DNA of 64,000 nucleotides from Janthinobacterium sp. SUN073. Its GTDB lineage: Bacteria; Pseudomonadota; Gammaproteobacteria; Burkholderiales; Burkholderiaceae_D. This document shows, in pieces, positions 42,754 to 54,700 of this stretch; within the stretch, counting starts at the first letter, position 1; every line of letters begins with the position of its first letter. A program made the translations under genes and the position numbers. The notes under the pieces are model-generated. The model did not search any database, had not been told where the DNA came from, and worked only from the letters and a program-made list of their open reading frames with translations. The DNA is taken from the NCBI RefSeq assembly GCF_030397665.1, contig NZ_JAPUBT010000003.1, forward strand, positions 310,001 through 374,000. The letters run 5' to 3'.

Positions 42754-45700
42754 ATGACCAACATCCCCGCGATCCCTTTACATCAACACACCACCCTGGT
42801 TGACTGGCTGGAGCATCACGCAAGCCACCAGCCCGGGGCCGAGGCCTTGTGCTTTACCGGACAGCGCAGCGACGGCATCGATGATGTTCGTCTCACTTAC
42901 GCCGCCTTGTCGGACCGTGTAAAGCGCTGCGCCGCCGGTCTGCTGGTGCATGCGGAGCCCGGCGACAGCGCCCTGATCCTGTTGCCGTCCGGGATAGACT
43001 ATGTCGTCGCGCTGCTGGCCTGTTTTTACGCGGGCGTGGCCGGCGTACCGGTCAACTTGCCGGGCGCGGCCAGGATCAAGCGCGTGCTGCCGAAACTAGG
43101 GGATATCACACGCGACTGCCGGCCCTCCCTGGTCATCAGCAACGCGCAGGTGGCTTTAGCCAGCGGCAGCGACCTGCAAGCCTTCGCCGATGCGCATGAA
43201 CTACGTTTGCTGCGACTGGAAGATCTGCAGGATCGGCCCGCCCAAAGCTGGTGCCGCCCGCCGATCGATGGCGCCTCGCTGGCCTTCCTGCAATACACAT
43301 CGGGGTCGACCGGCCAGCCCAAGGGGGTGCTCAACCGGCATGGCCCGCTGCTGCATAATCTGGAATTTTTAGGCCGGCTGACGGCGGTCGACACCCGTCC
43401 GGCCGACGCGACGGTCGTCGCCAGCTGGTTGCCGCTGTTCCATGATCTCGGTTTGATCATGGGCATACTGCTGCCGCTGGCGTATGGCGCCCGCGCTGTC
43501 TACATGGCACCGATGGCCTTCGCCGCCGATCCCTTGCGCTGGCTTGAACTGGCCACGCGTGAACGGGCGACCGCCCTGCCCTGTCCGTCTTTTGCGCTGC
43601 GCCTGTGCGCCGACGAGGCCAAAGCCGCCGCGCCACGCCTGGCGACCATCGACCTGGCGTCGGTAACTTGCCTGATGCCGGCGGCCGAGCCGGTATTAGC
43701 GTCCCAAGTGGAAAGTTTCCATGCCATTTATTCCGCGCGCGGCTTGCGGCGCGACGCCATCAAGCCCGCCTATGGCCTGGCCGAGGCGACGCTGCTGGTG
43801 GCCGCCCGGGTCGATGACGACATCCCGTATTTCATCGACGTCGACAAGACGGCACTGGAACGCGGGCAAGCGCTCGTTCGCCCCGCCGATGAGGACAAGG
43901 CGGCCGCCGGTTGGCGTCGCTATACCAGCAACGGCAACGACTTCGGCGGCCAGGATGTCCGCATCGTCGATCCGGAAACCCGTGCGGCGCTGGCCGACGA
44001 CCTGGTTGGCGAAATATGGATCAACGGACCGGCTGTCGCCGGCGGCTACTGGAACAAGCCGGACCTGAACCGCGAGATCTTTGGCGCCAACATCGCCGAC
44101 ACCGCCGGCACCGGAACCCACGCGGCCGACTGCAAGCCCTATCTGCGCACCGGCGACATGGGCTTCATGCACCGGGGGCATCTATTCGTCACCGGCAGAC
44201 GGAAAGACATGCTGCTGTTCCGCGGCCAATGCCATTACCCGAACGATATCGAGGTCACCAGCGGCCGCAGCCATGAAGCGACTGTCCCGGAAAGCGGCGC
44301 CGCGTTCTCGATCATGTCGGACGGTGACGGCCCGGAAGAGCTGGTCATCGTGCAGGAGATCCTAAAGCGTACCGATGCCGACTACCAGCAGATCAGCGAT
44401 GCCATCCGCGCAGCGGTGGCCGAAGAGCACCAGTTGAGCAGCCATGCGATAGTCTTGATACGCAAAGGTACGTTGCCGCGCACCACCAGCGGGAAAGTAC
44501 GAAGGGCGGCGGTACGCCAGGCCTACCTTGACGGCGGCTTGTCCGCTTTGCACCAGCACGCGCTCGATGCGCGCCACGCGCCGGCGCTATCCGGCACCGC
44601 CTTGCCGGACATCTTGCGCTCGCTGCCGTTGGCGCAACGTCATCTTCGGCTGCGCGATTGGCTGGCGAACGAAACGGCCGCCATCCTGGGGACGGTCAGC
44701 GCCAGGGCGATCAACCCCGAAGCGAGTCTGTTTAACTATGGACTCGATTCGATGTCGGCGGCACGCCTGGTGACGACTGCCGCGAAGGCCAGCGGTCTGA
44801 CGCTGCCGGACAGCCTGCTGTTCGACCAGCCAAGCCTGGCGCAACTGTCGGTATGGCTGCAGCGGTCCATGGTTGAACGGGGACATCTGCCGCCGGCGGC
44901 AGATGCCGCTTCGTCCACGCATCCCACGTGCGCGCGCGCTGTTGACGCGGACACCCCCACCGTTCCCGCGGCAAACAAAGTGGCCATCGCCGTCATCGGC
45001 ATGGCGTTCCGTCTGCCTGGCCAGGACGGACAGGACGCCAATACCGATGCCGCGTTCTGGGACATGCTGGAGCAAGGCGGTTGCGCCATTCGCCCGGCTC
45101 CCTCGGAACGTTTCCGCACCCGCGAGGACATCCCCGGTTTTGGCGCCTATCTGAACCATGTCGATCAGTTCGACGCCGCCTTCTTCGGCATGTCGCCGCG
45201 CGAGGCGATGAATACCGATCCGCAGCAGCGCCTGTTGCTGGAGGTGGCCTGGCACGCGCTGGAAGACGCGGGGCTGCGTCCCGCCGCCCTGCGTGGCAGC
45301 GACACCGGCGTCTTTGTCGGCATCGGCACCGGCGACTATGGCCACCTGCCCTTCATCAGCGGCGACCCCTCGCATTTCGACGCGTATTGGGGCACCGGCA
45401 CCTCGTTTGCCGCCGCCTGCGGCCGCCTCTCCTTCAGCTTTGGCTGGGAAGGCCCGTCCATGGCGGTGGACACCGCCTGCTCGGCCTCGCACAGCGCGCT
45501 GCATCTGGCGGTACAAAGCCTGCGCGCGCACGAATCCGGCTTGTCGCTGGCCGCCGGCGTGAAATTGCAATTGCTGCCCGAAGTGGACCTTGTATTGCAC
45601 AAGGCCGGCATGCTGGCGCAGGACGGTCGTTGCAAGACGCTCGACGCCAGGGCCGATGGTTATGTGCGTGGCGAAGGTTGCGCCGTACTGGTACTGAAAC

Positions 45701-48700
45701 GTCTGGCCGACGCCGTGGCCGACGGTGACGCCATCCGCGCGGTCATCCGCGATACGACGGTACGCCAGGACGGCGCCGGCAGCAGCCTGTCCGCCCCGAA
45801 CGGCGCCGCCCAGCAACGCCTGCTGGCGCTGGCACTCAAAAAAGCGGGATTGACGCCGGCCGACATCGACTACATCGAGCTGCATGGCACCGGCACCCGC
45901 CTGGGCGACCCGATAGAATATCAATCCGTCGCCGATGTTTTCCGTGGCCGCGCCGCCGACGACCCTTTATGGCTGGGCTCAGTCAAGACCAATATCGGCC
46001 ATCTGGAAGCGGCCGCCGGGGCCGCCGGACTGGTCAAGACCATCCTCGCGATCGAACGTGGCAAATTGCCGCCGGCGGTTGAATTGCATGAAGTCAATCC
46101 GCTGATCGATCTGGATCTCATTCCGGCGCGCGTGCCCGGACAAACCATCAACTGGCCAGTGCGCCAGCCCTTGCGGCGCGCGGGCGTGACGTCGTATGGT
46201 TTCGCTGGAACCATTGCCCATGTTTTGCTGGAACAGGCGCCGACCTCGCCTTCGGCCCGAACCTCCGCGCCGACGACCGCGCCGCAACTTTTCCTGCTAT
46301 CGGCGCGCTCGGCGGAATCACTGCGCCGGCTGGCATCCTGCCATGTGGAAAATTTGACCGCCTGCGACGACTTGCCGGCGCTGGCACGCGGCATGGCGCG
46401 GCAACGCGAACACCATTGCATGCGCGCGGCCGTGCTGGCATCGAGCCGCGAAGAGCTTGCCTCGGGCTTGCAACGCTTATCGGCGTCCGGACCTACCGCG
46501 GCGGAAGCGACGCGCAATCCGCGCGTGGGCTTTTTGTTCACCGGCCAGGGCTCGCAATACAGCGGTATGGCGCGTGAGCTATATGCGCAACAACGCGACT
46601 TCCGCCTGGCGCTGGACGCGGCGGATGCCGCCCTCGCCGCTCCCCTGGGCATGTCCGTCATCGCCTTGATGCACGATGACGCGCACAACGAGCGCCTGCA
46701 ACAAACCGCGTTTGCCCAGCCGGCCCTGTTTGCCCTGGGGTATGCGCTGGCCAGAATGTGGCAGGCATTCGGCGTGCAACCGGCGATCGTATTGGGACAC
46801 TCCATCGGTGAATTCGCAGGCATGGTCATCGCTGACGCGCTGACGCTCGAGCATGCCGCCCATCTGATCGTCAAGCGCGGCGCGTTGATGCAAGCGCTGC
46901 CATCCGGCGGGGCGATGCTGGCGGTCCGCGCGACACCGGAGCTGGCAAGGGCCGTGCTCGCCGATGTGCAGGCCGGCCATGCCGACGCCATTGCGATCGC
47001 GGCCTTCAACGGTCCGCAAGACGTGGTATTTTCCGGCTCGGCGGCAGCGATCGAGGCGGTTCAGGCCACGCTGGCCATGCAGCAGTCGCATGTGCGGCCG
47101 CTACCGGTATCGCATGCCTTCCATTCCCCCTTGCTGGACCCAATGCTCGACGCTTGGGAGCGCGCGTGCGCGGAACAAGCGATGCAGGCGCCACGCATCG
47201 CCTTCTGTTCCAGCTTGACCACGGAATGGCTGGAGCAAGCCCCGGACGCTTTGTACTGGAAAAACCATGCGCGCCAGCCGGTCCGTTTCGACCAGGCCCT
47301 GCAACGCGCGGCCGGCGCCTGCGACATTCTGCTGGAGATAGGCCCGAATGCGATTCTCAGTGCCGTGGCACAGCGCAACCAGGCGGCACAACAATGGCCG
47401 CATACGGTCACCTGCCTGGCCAGCTTGCGCCGCGCCAGCGGTGACCTTGCCACCATTGGCGACACCTGCGCGGCACTGTACATCGCCGGCCAGGACTTTA
47501 ACTGGGACCATGTGTTCGCCGGCCAACTGGCGTCGCCACGGCGCTTGCCGCGCTATCCTTTCGAACGCCAAAGCTATTGGCTCGAGTATGACGACGATTC
47601 GCCGCGCCTGCCGTTGCAGTTGCAACCGCAACCCAAACGGGCCGCAGCAAGGCCGGTCGACCTCTATACGATGCAGTGGGAGAATTTCACACCGCCTGAC
47701 AATCAAACGCATGCGCCGCGTTATTTCCTGTTGGGCGGCGACCTTGAACACACGGCCACATTCACCGGCGAGTTGACGGCCGCCGGCGCCTCCACCCATC
47801 CATTGACGGCGGCGGAATGGCCGCAAGTGGCCACACAATTGGAGGACGGTGACGTCGTCATTTATCTCGATGGCTGGTATGCACAGGCCGACCACGCCGC
47901 GCTGGCCGATCAACATGGGTGGCAACTCACCGAATTCGTCAAGGTATTGCAAAGCCTGCGCAAGACGCCGCGCATCCTGTTGCCGACCAACGCGGGCCAG
48001 GCGATCATGGGCACCCCAGGCAGGCCGCTACAAGCCGGTTTGTGGGGCGCGGCGCGGGCACTGGCGCTGGAATATGCCGGCCCACGCTGGCTGATGGTCG
48101 ACAGCGACGCCGGCTTGACACCACTGGCGTCCGCCTTGCCGTCGCTACTGCCGCTGTTTGGCGAGGAAGAGTCCGTGGCCTTGCGCCAGGGCGTGTGGCT
48201 GCATCCGCGCCTCGGGCAAGTCGGTACCGAATCGAATAAAACGAGCACTCCACCGAGGTTGAAACCGAACGGCATTTACCTGGTCGCCGGTGCCTATGGC
48301 GCGTTGGGACGCCACGCCACCGACTGGATGGCGACACGCGGCGCGCGTCATCTGCTGTTGCTGGCGCGCCGGGCCGCCCCTTCGGGCTGGCAAGCGCGGC
48401 TGGCCTTGTTGCAAGCCCAGGGCATACGCATAACGCATATCGATGCCGATGTGGCGAATGCGGACGACATGGCGCGGGTGTTCGCCCACATCGCCGGTCT
48501 GGAACAGGACACTGGCCATCAACTGGCAGGCGTCTTCCACTGCGCCGGCACCAGCCGTTTCAACGATCTGGCGACGATCACGCGGGACGATTACAGCGCG
48601 GTCGGCCATGCCAAGATACAGGGCGCGTGGCTTTTACACGAGCATACGCGCAGCCGCGAACTGGATTATTTCGTTTGCTTCACCTCGATTTCCGGCATTT

Positions 48701-51700
48701 GGGGTTCGCGTTTGCAAATCCCCTACGGCGCCGCGAACGCCTTCCAGGACGCGCTGGCGCGTCTGCGCCATCATCAGGGCTTGCCGGCGTTGGCCATCGC
48801 CTGGGGACCATGGGGCGGTGGCGCCGGCATGTCGGAAGTGGATGAAGACCTGCTGCAACTGCTGCGCGCCGCCGGCATCCGGCGGCTGGCCCCGGCCAGG
48901 TATCTGGCGACGCTGGATCGGTTGCTGGGCTCGGAACCGTTGACCAGGGACGGCAGTTGCATTGCCGTCGATGTTGACTGGCAGCAATTCGTCCCCTTGT
49001 ATGCCTTGTACAACCCGGCCAATACCTTTGAACGTTGCCTGAGTGCCAGCCAATCCGATGCGGTCGCCGTAACCACCGCCGATACGTCCAGCGCCCTGCA
49101 CGCGCTGGACGAGCAGGCGCGCCGGGCAGCGGTGCACGCGTTCGTGATCGCCGAACTGGCGCGCACGCTGCGCGTCGCACCGGCGCAGCTGACGCCGGAT
49201 GTCCAGTTGCTCAAGCTAGGCATGGATTCGATACTGGTCATGGATTTTTCGCGCCGTTGTGACACCGGACTGGGCGTCAAATGCGCGTTGAAGGCCATCT
49301 TCGAGCGCAACACACCGCAAGGCCTGACCGATTACTTACTCGAACAACTGGGCCGGCAGGCGCACGACACCGCCGGCCCGGGCGAGGCGGAACAGATCAT
49401 TGCCGACCCGGACCACGCCGACGCGCCGTTCCCGCTGACCGAATTGCAGCATGCCTATTGGATAGGTCGCCATAGCCATTACGGCCTGGGCGGCGTGGCT
49501 TGCCATGCCTATCTGGAAACCGACGCGCGCGAGGGCCTGGACCTGGACCTGCTCGAGCGTTGCTGGAATATCCTGGTTGCCCGCCATGGCGCGCTACGTT
49601 TGGTCATCGCCGAAGACGGCCGGCAGCGCGTGTTGCCTCACGTGCCAGCATATCGCATCCATGTCGCGGACCTGGCCGGCGCCGATCCAGCCACCGCGGA
49701 GGCGCATTGCGCCGCGTGGCGCAACACCATGTCGCACCAGGTGATGGACGCCGCGCGGTGGCCGTTGTTCGACCTGCGCGCCAGCCGCCTGCCCGCTGGC
49801 GCGGTCCGTCTGCACATCGGCATCGACATGCTGATCAATGATGCCACCAGCGGCCAGATCATCTGGGAAGAACTGACGGCGCTCTACCGGGCCAAAGCCG
49901 ATAGGCAAGCGGCGGGATTGTTGCCCTTCCAGATATCTTTCCGAGATTATGTGCTCGCCAAATACGTCCATAGCGGCCAACGGCGCGCCGAACGCGCCTC
50001 GGCCGAGGCCTTCTGGCTCGAACGTATTGCTTCGCTGCCGCCGGCGCCGCAGCTGCCGTTACGGCAGGATGCCTTGCGCCAGGCCAGCCCGACTTTTTCA
50101 CGCCGCCAGCAGCAGCTGCCGGCGCCACTGTGGCAAAACCTGCGCGACCACGCGGCGCAAGCCGGCTGCACACCGGCGTCGTTGCTGATCGCCGTTTTCG
50201 CCGAGGTGCTGGCGGCCTGGAGCGCAGAACCGCAGTTCACGCTGAACCTGACAATTTTTGACCGTCTGCCATGGCATGCCGACGTCCCGCGCCTGCTTGG
50301 CGACTTCACCGCCGTCACCTTGCTGCCACTCGATTGCAGCGAGGCTCTGCCATTCGGCCAGCGCGCCGCCGCCGTCAATGGCGCCGTGCTCGAACATTTG
50401 CAGCACCGCGCCTTCAGTGCCGTCGATGTGATGCGTGAATGGAACCGTGGCCGTGAACGCCAGGACGCCATCGCCATGCCCGTCGTTTTCACCAGTCAGT
50501 TGGGGATGAACGACCCGACCAAGGGGACGGCGGCCGGAGGCGCGCTCGGCGACGTGATCTACGGCATCAGCCAGACGCCGCAAGTCTGGCTGGATCACCA
50601 GGCATGCGAACTCGATGGCGCGCTGGTTTACAACTGGGACGCCGTCGACGCCTTATTCCAGCCCGGCACGCTCGACGCCATGTTCGACGCCTATCATGGC
50701 TTGCTGCAAAAGCTGGCGACGCAGCCGCATGCGTGGCGGGAGCCATTGCCCGCATTAATGCCACCGGCGCAGCAAGCGCAGCGGGCGATGGTCAATGCCA
50801 GCGCGGCGCCCATGCCGGAGCGCTGCCTTGATCAACTGTTCTTTGAGCAGGCCCGGCGCGCGCCGCAAGCGGTGGCCCTGATCGCCCATGAACAGCAATG
50901 GTCTTACGCGGACTTGGCCGACTGGTCATTGCGCCTGACGAACGCGGTGCTGCGTCATGGCGCGCAACGTGGCGACCGCGTCGCCGTCGTCATGCGCAAG
51001 GGGCCCGAGCAGGTGGCCGCCTGCCTGGGCATCCTGGCCGCCGGCGCCGTCTATGTGCCGGTGGATGCCGATGTGCCCGCTGCGCGCCTGCAGGCGATAC
51101 TTGAGGGCAGCCGTATAAAACTGGTGCTGACACAAGCCGATTGCCTGCCGATTGTGCAGGAAATGTGCGCCGGCCGCGGCGCCGACGTGCTGGACGCCGG
51201 CGAGGGCGCCGCGCAAGCCTGGCCCGCCAGCGCGCCGCCGGTCGAACGCGCGGTGGCCGATCATGCCTACGTGATTTATACCTCGGGCTCCACCGGCGTC
51301 CCGAAAGGGGTGTTGATCGATCATCGCGGCGCCGTCAACACGGTATTGGACATCAATCGCCGCTTTGATGTCGGCCATGCCGATCGTGTGCTGGGCTTGT
51401 CTTCACTGTATTTCGATTTGTCCGTGTACGATCTGTTCGGTATTTTTGCCGCCGGCGCCGCGCTGGTCCTGCCCGCCGCGAGCGGCACGCGTGACCCTGG
51501 GCATTGGCTCGATTTGCTGCTGCGCCACCGCGTCACGGTCTGGAATTCGGTCCCGGCGCTGCTTGAGCTGTTGCTCGATGAAGCCGAAGCCGCAGGCGCG
51601 TCGCTGCCCGGCCTGCACCAGGTGTTCCTGAGCGGCGACTGGATCGCGCTGGGCCTGCCGGCCCGGCTGCGTGCCCGGGCGCCGCAGGCGAGGCTGGTGG

Positions 51701-54700
51701 CCATGGGCGGCGCGACCGAAGCGTCGATCTGGTCCAACTGGTTTATCGTGCCTGAGACCTTGCCGCCACAATGGCGCTCCATCCCCTACGGCTATCCGCT
51801 CGCCAATCAATACTATCGCGTGCTGGACGCGCGTCTGCGCGATTGCCCCGACCACGTCAGCGCCGACCTGTACATCGGCGGCGCGGGCTTGGCCGTGGCG
51901 TATGAAAACGACGCCGCCAAGACGGCGGGCAGTTTCATCATCCACCCGGTACACGGTGAACGGCTGTACCGCACCGGCGACCTGGCCCGTTACTGGGGCG
52001 ATGGCACGCTGGAGTTTCTGGGCCGGCGCGACTTCCAGGTCAAGATCGCCGGCAACCGCGTAGAGTTGGGCGAAATTGAAAGCGCCCTGCTATCGCACCC
52101 CGGCGTGCGCGACGCCGTGGCCGACGCGGTCGGTCCCGCACGCGGCAACAAACGGCTGGCTGCCTGGGTCGTGCCGAATGCCGGCGACACCAGCCTGTAC
52201 GATGCGATCGGCGGCAACCCTGTAGCGCATGGCGAACGCTGGGAACTCGCCGGACAGGCCGCGCTGCGGGTATTCACTTCGCCCGGCGCGCCGCAGCTTG
52301 AACGGCTCGAGCGCTTCTGGGCCTTGATGGAGCATGCTGGACGATGCATGATGCGCGACACCTTGCTTGCCGCCGGCCTGACGTCTGCCGGCCACGACAC
52401 GGATCACATGCTGCGTGTGCTCGCGCCCGCGCCGGAGCTCAAAGTGCTGGCACAACGCTGGTTGGACACACTGAATGTACAGGCATCCTATGACAGCGAC
52501 GCCGCGTGGAACGGTCTCATACCAGACGCGCTCGACTTTGGTTTGTCCCGCACTGTACTGCAACGTCTTCGTTCGGGCGCCAGCCAAAGGCTGGAAGTGC
52601 TGCGCGGCCAGGCCAGCGCGCTGGAGGTGTTTTATGGCGCCGACGCTACCCTGGCCCCGGAACAGATGACACGCATGAATCCCCTGTCCGCTCTGTGCAC
52701 CGATGCGCTGGCGGCCGCCATCCGTAGTGTGGCGCAACATCATGGGCGCGCCGTACGCATACTGGAAATCGGTGCGCGCAGTGGCGCCTCGACGCGCGAC
52801 TTGCTGGCACAGCTAAGCGATTGCGCGCTGGACTATACGCTGACCGACCCCGCGCGCAGCCTGGTCGAGCAGGCCGAACAAGCGTTTGCCACCCGGGACG
52901 CCTATCCTTTACACACCATCCATTGCAGCGTATTCGAGCATGAGCGGGCGGCGGCGCCCCAGGGGATGCCGGAACATGCATTTGATCTGGTCATCGCCTT
53001 CAATGCCTTGCACCGCAGCCGTGATATCGGCGCGCTGTTGCGCCGCCTGCGCGCCTTGCTGAACGTGGGTGGCATGCTGCTGGCGCCGGAAATCACGCGT
53101 AACAGTGATTTCCAGTTGGCGACCGTCGCCTTGCTGGAGGGTGGGTACACCCAATTCGCAGACAGTCGCAAGGAAAACGGCCTGGCGCTGTTACCGGAAG
53201 ACGCGTGGCGGGCTGAATTGACCCGGGCGGGCTTTGTGGCAAGCGCCGCCTCCGGCGTCGCCGACAACGCCGGCATGCATTTGCTGGCGGCGCGGCAAGC
53301 CGACAACGTACTCAGCTTCGCACCGCGCCGTCTGGTCGAGCATCTGGCGACCTTGCTGCCGGCGTACATGGTCCCGCAGACTATCGTGGAGCTCGATGCG
53401 CTACCGTTGTCCGCCACCGGCAAAGTCATGCGCCAACAACTGCCACGTCCGGAAGCGGGCTGCCCGCGCCGCGCTAGCGGACGCGCCGGCAATACCGCCG
53501 TGCCGCCGGCGACCGACTTGGCCAGGATATGGCAAGAATTGCTGGGTGTTTCAGAACTGCATGGCGACGATGACTTCTTCGACCTGGGGGGCGATAGCCT
53601 GATCGCCGTGCGCCTGATCGAAAGAGTGCGCCACGGCCTGAACGCGCACGTCGCCTTGTCGGACCTGTTCGATGCCAGCAACCTGGCCGCGTTCGCGGAA
53701 AGAGTCGCGCGCGCCGCGCCATATGAAGACCGCCTGCCGCCATTGCTGCCCGACCCGGATGCGCGCCATGCCCCGTTCCCGTTGACCGACGTGCAGCAGG
53801 CGTACTGGATAGGACGTGACGAAAGTTTCGAGCTGGGCGGCGTTTCCACCCATCTGTATGCGGAAATCGAAGTCGAGGATCTCGCGCTGGCCGACCTGGA
53901 ACGTGGCTGGCAAGCGGTGGTGGACCGGCATGACATGCTGCGCGCGGTGATCAACGCCGACGGCATGCAGCAGGTGCTGCGGGACTTGCCGGCATATCGT
54001 ATTGCCAGCGATGACTGGCGCCGGGCCAGTGCCGCCGACATCTCGGAAGGGCTGGAAATCATGCGCCTTGCAATGTCGCATGAAGTGTTCGATACCACCC
54101 GCTGGCCGCTGTTCACCGTGCGCGCCGCCCGCATGACAGACACCCGCGTGCGCCTGTTTGTCAGCCTGGACAACCTGGTGTGCGATGGGCGTTCCATGCG
54201 CACCCTGCTGGCGGAATGGTCGCAATTCGCGCGCCAGCCCGGCTTGCGCCTGACGCCGCTGACGGCGAGTTTCCGCGACTACATCATGCTGACGCAGCAG
54301 ATGGAGTTGTTGCCGTCTTACCAGCGTTCGCTCGGATACTGGCACGACAAGCTGAGCACCTTGGCGCCCGCCCCGGCATTGCCGCTGGTGCGCTATGCGC
54401 CGGAAGACGTATCGCCCCCCCACTTCACGCGGCGCGAAGCGCGCCTGACACCACAAGATACCCAAGCCTTGCAGGCCCAGGCCGCCGCCCACGGGGTCAC
54501 GGTCAACGCCGTGTTGCTGGCGGCGTATGGCGAGGTACTGGCGAACTGGTCGGCGATACCGCGCTTCACGCTGAACCTGACCTTGTTCAACCGCCCGCCG
54601 GTACATGGGGAAATCGATGCGCTGGTCGGCGATTTCACCTCGCTGGTGTTGCTCGGTTTTGATGCCAGCGTGAGCGCCGGTTTCGCCGAACGGGCGGTTT

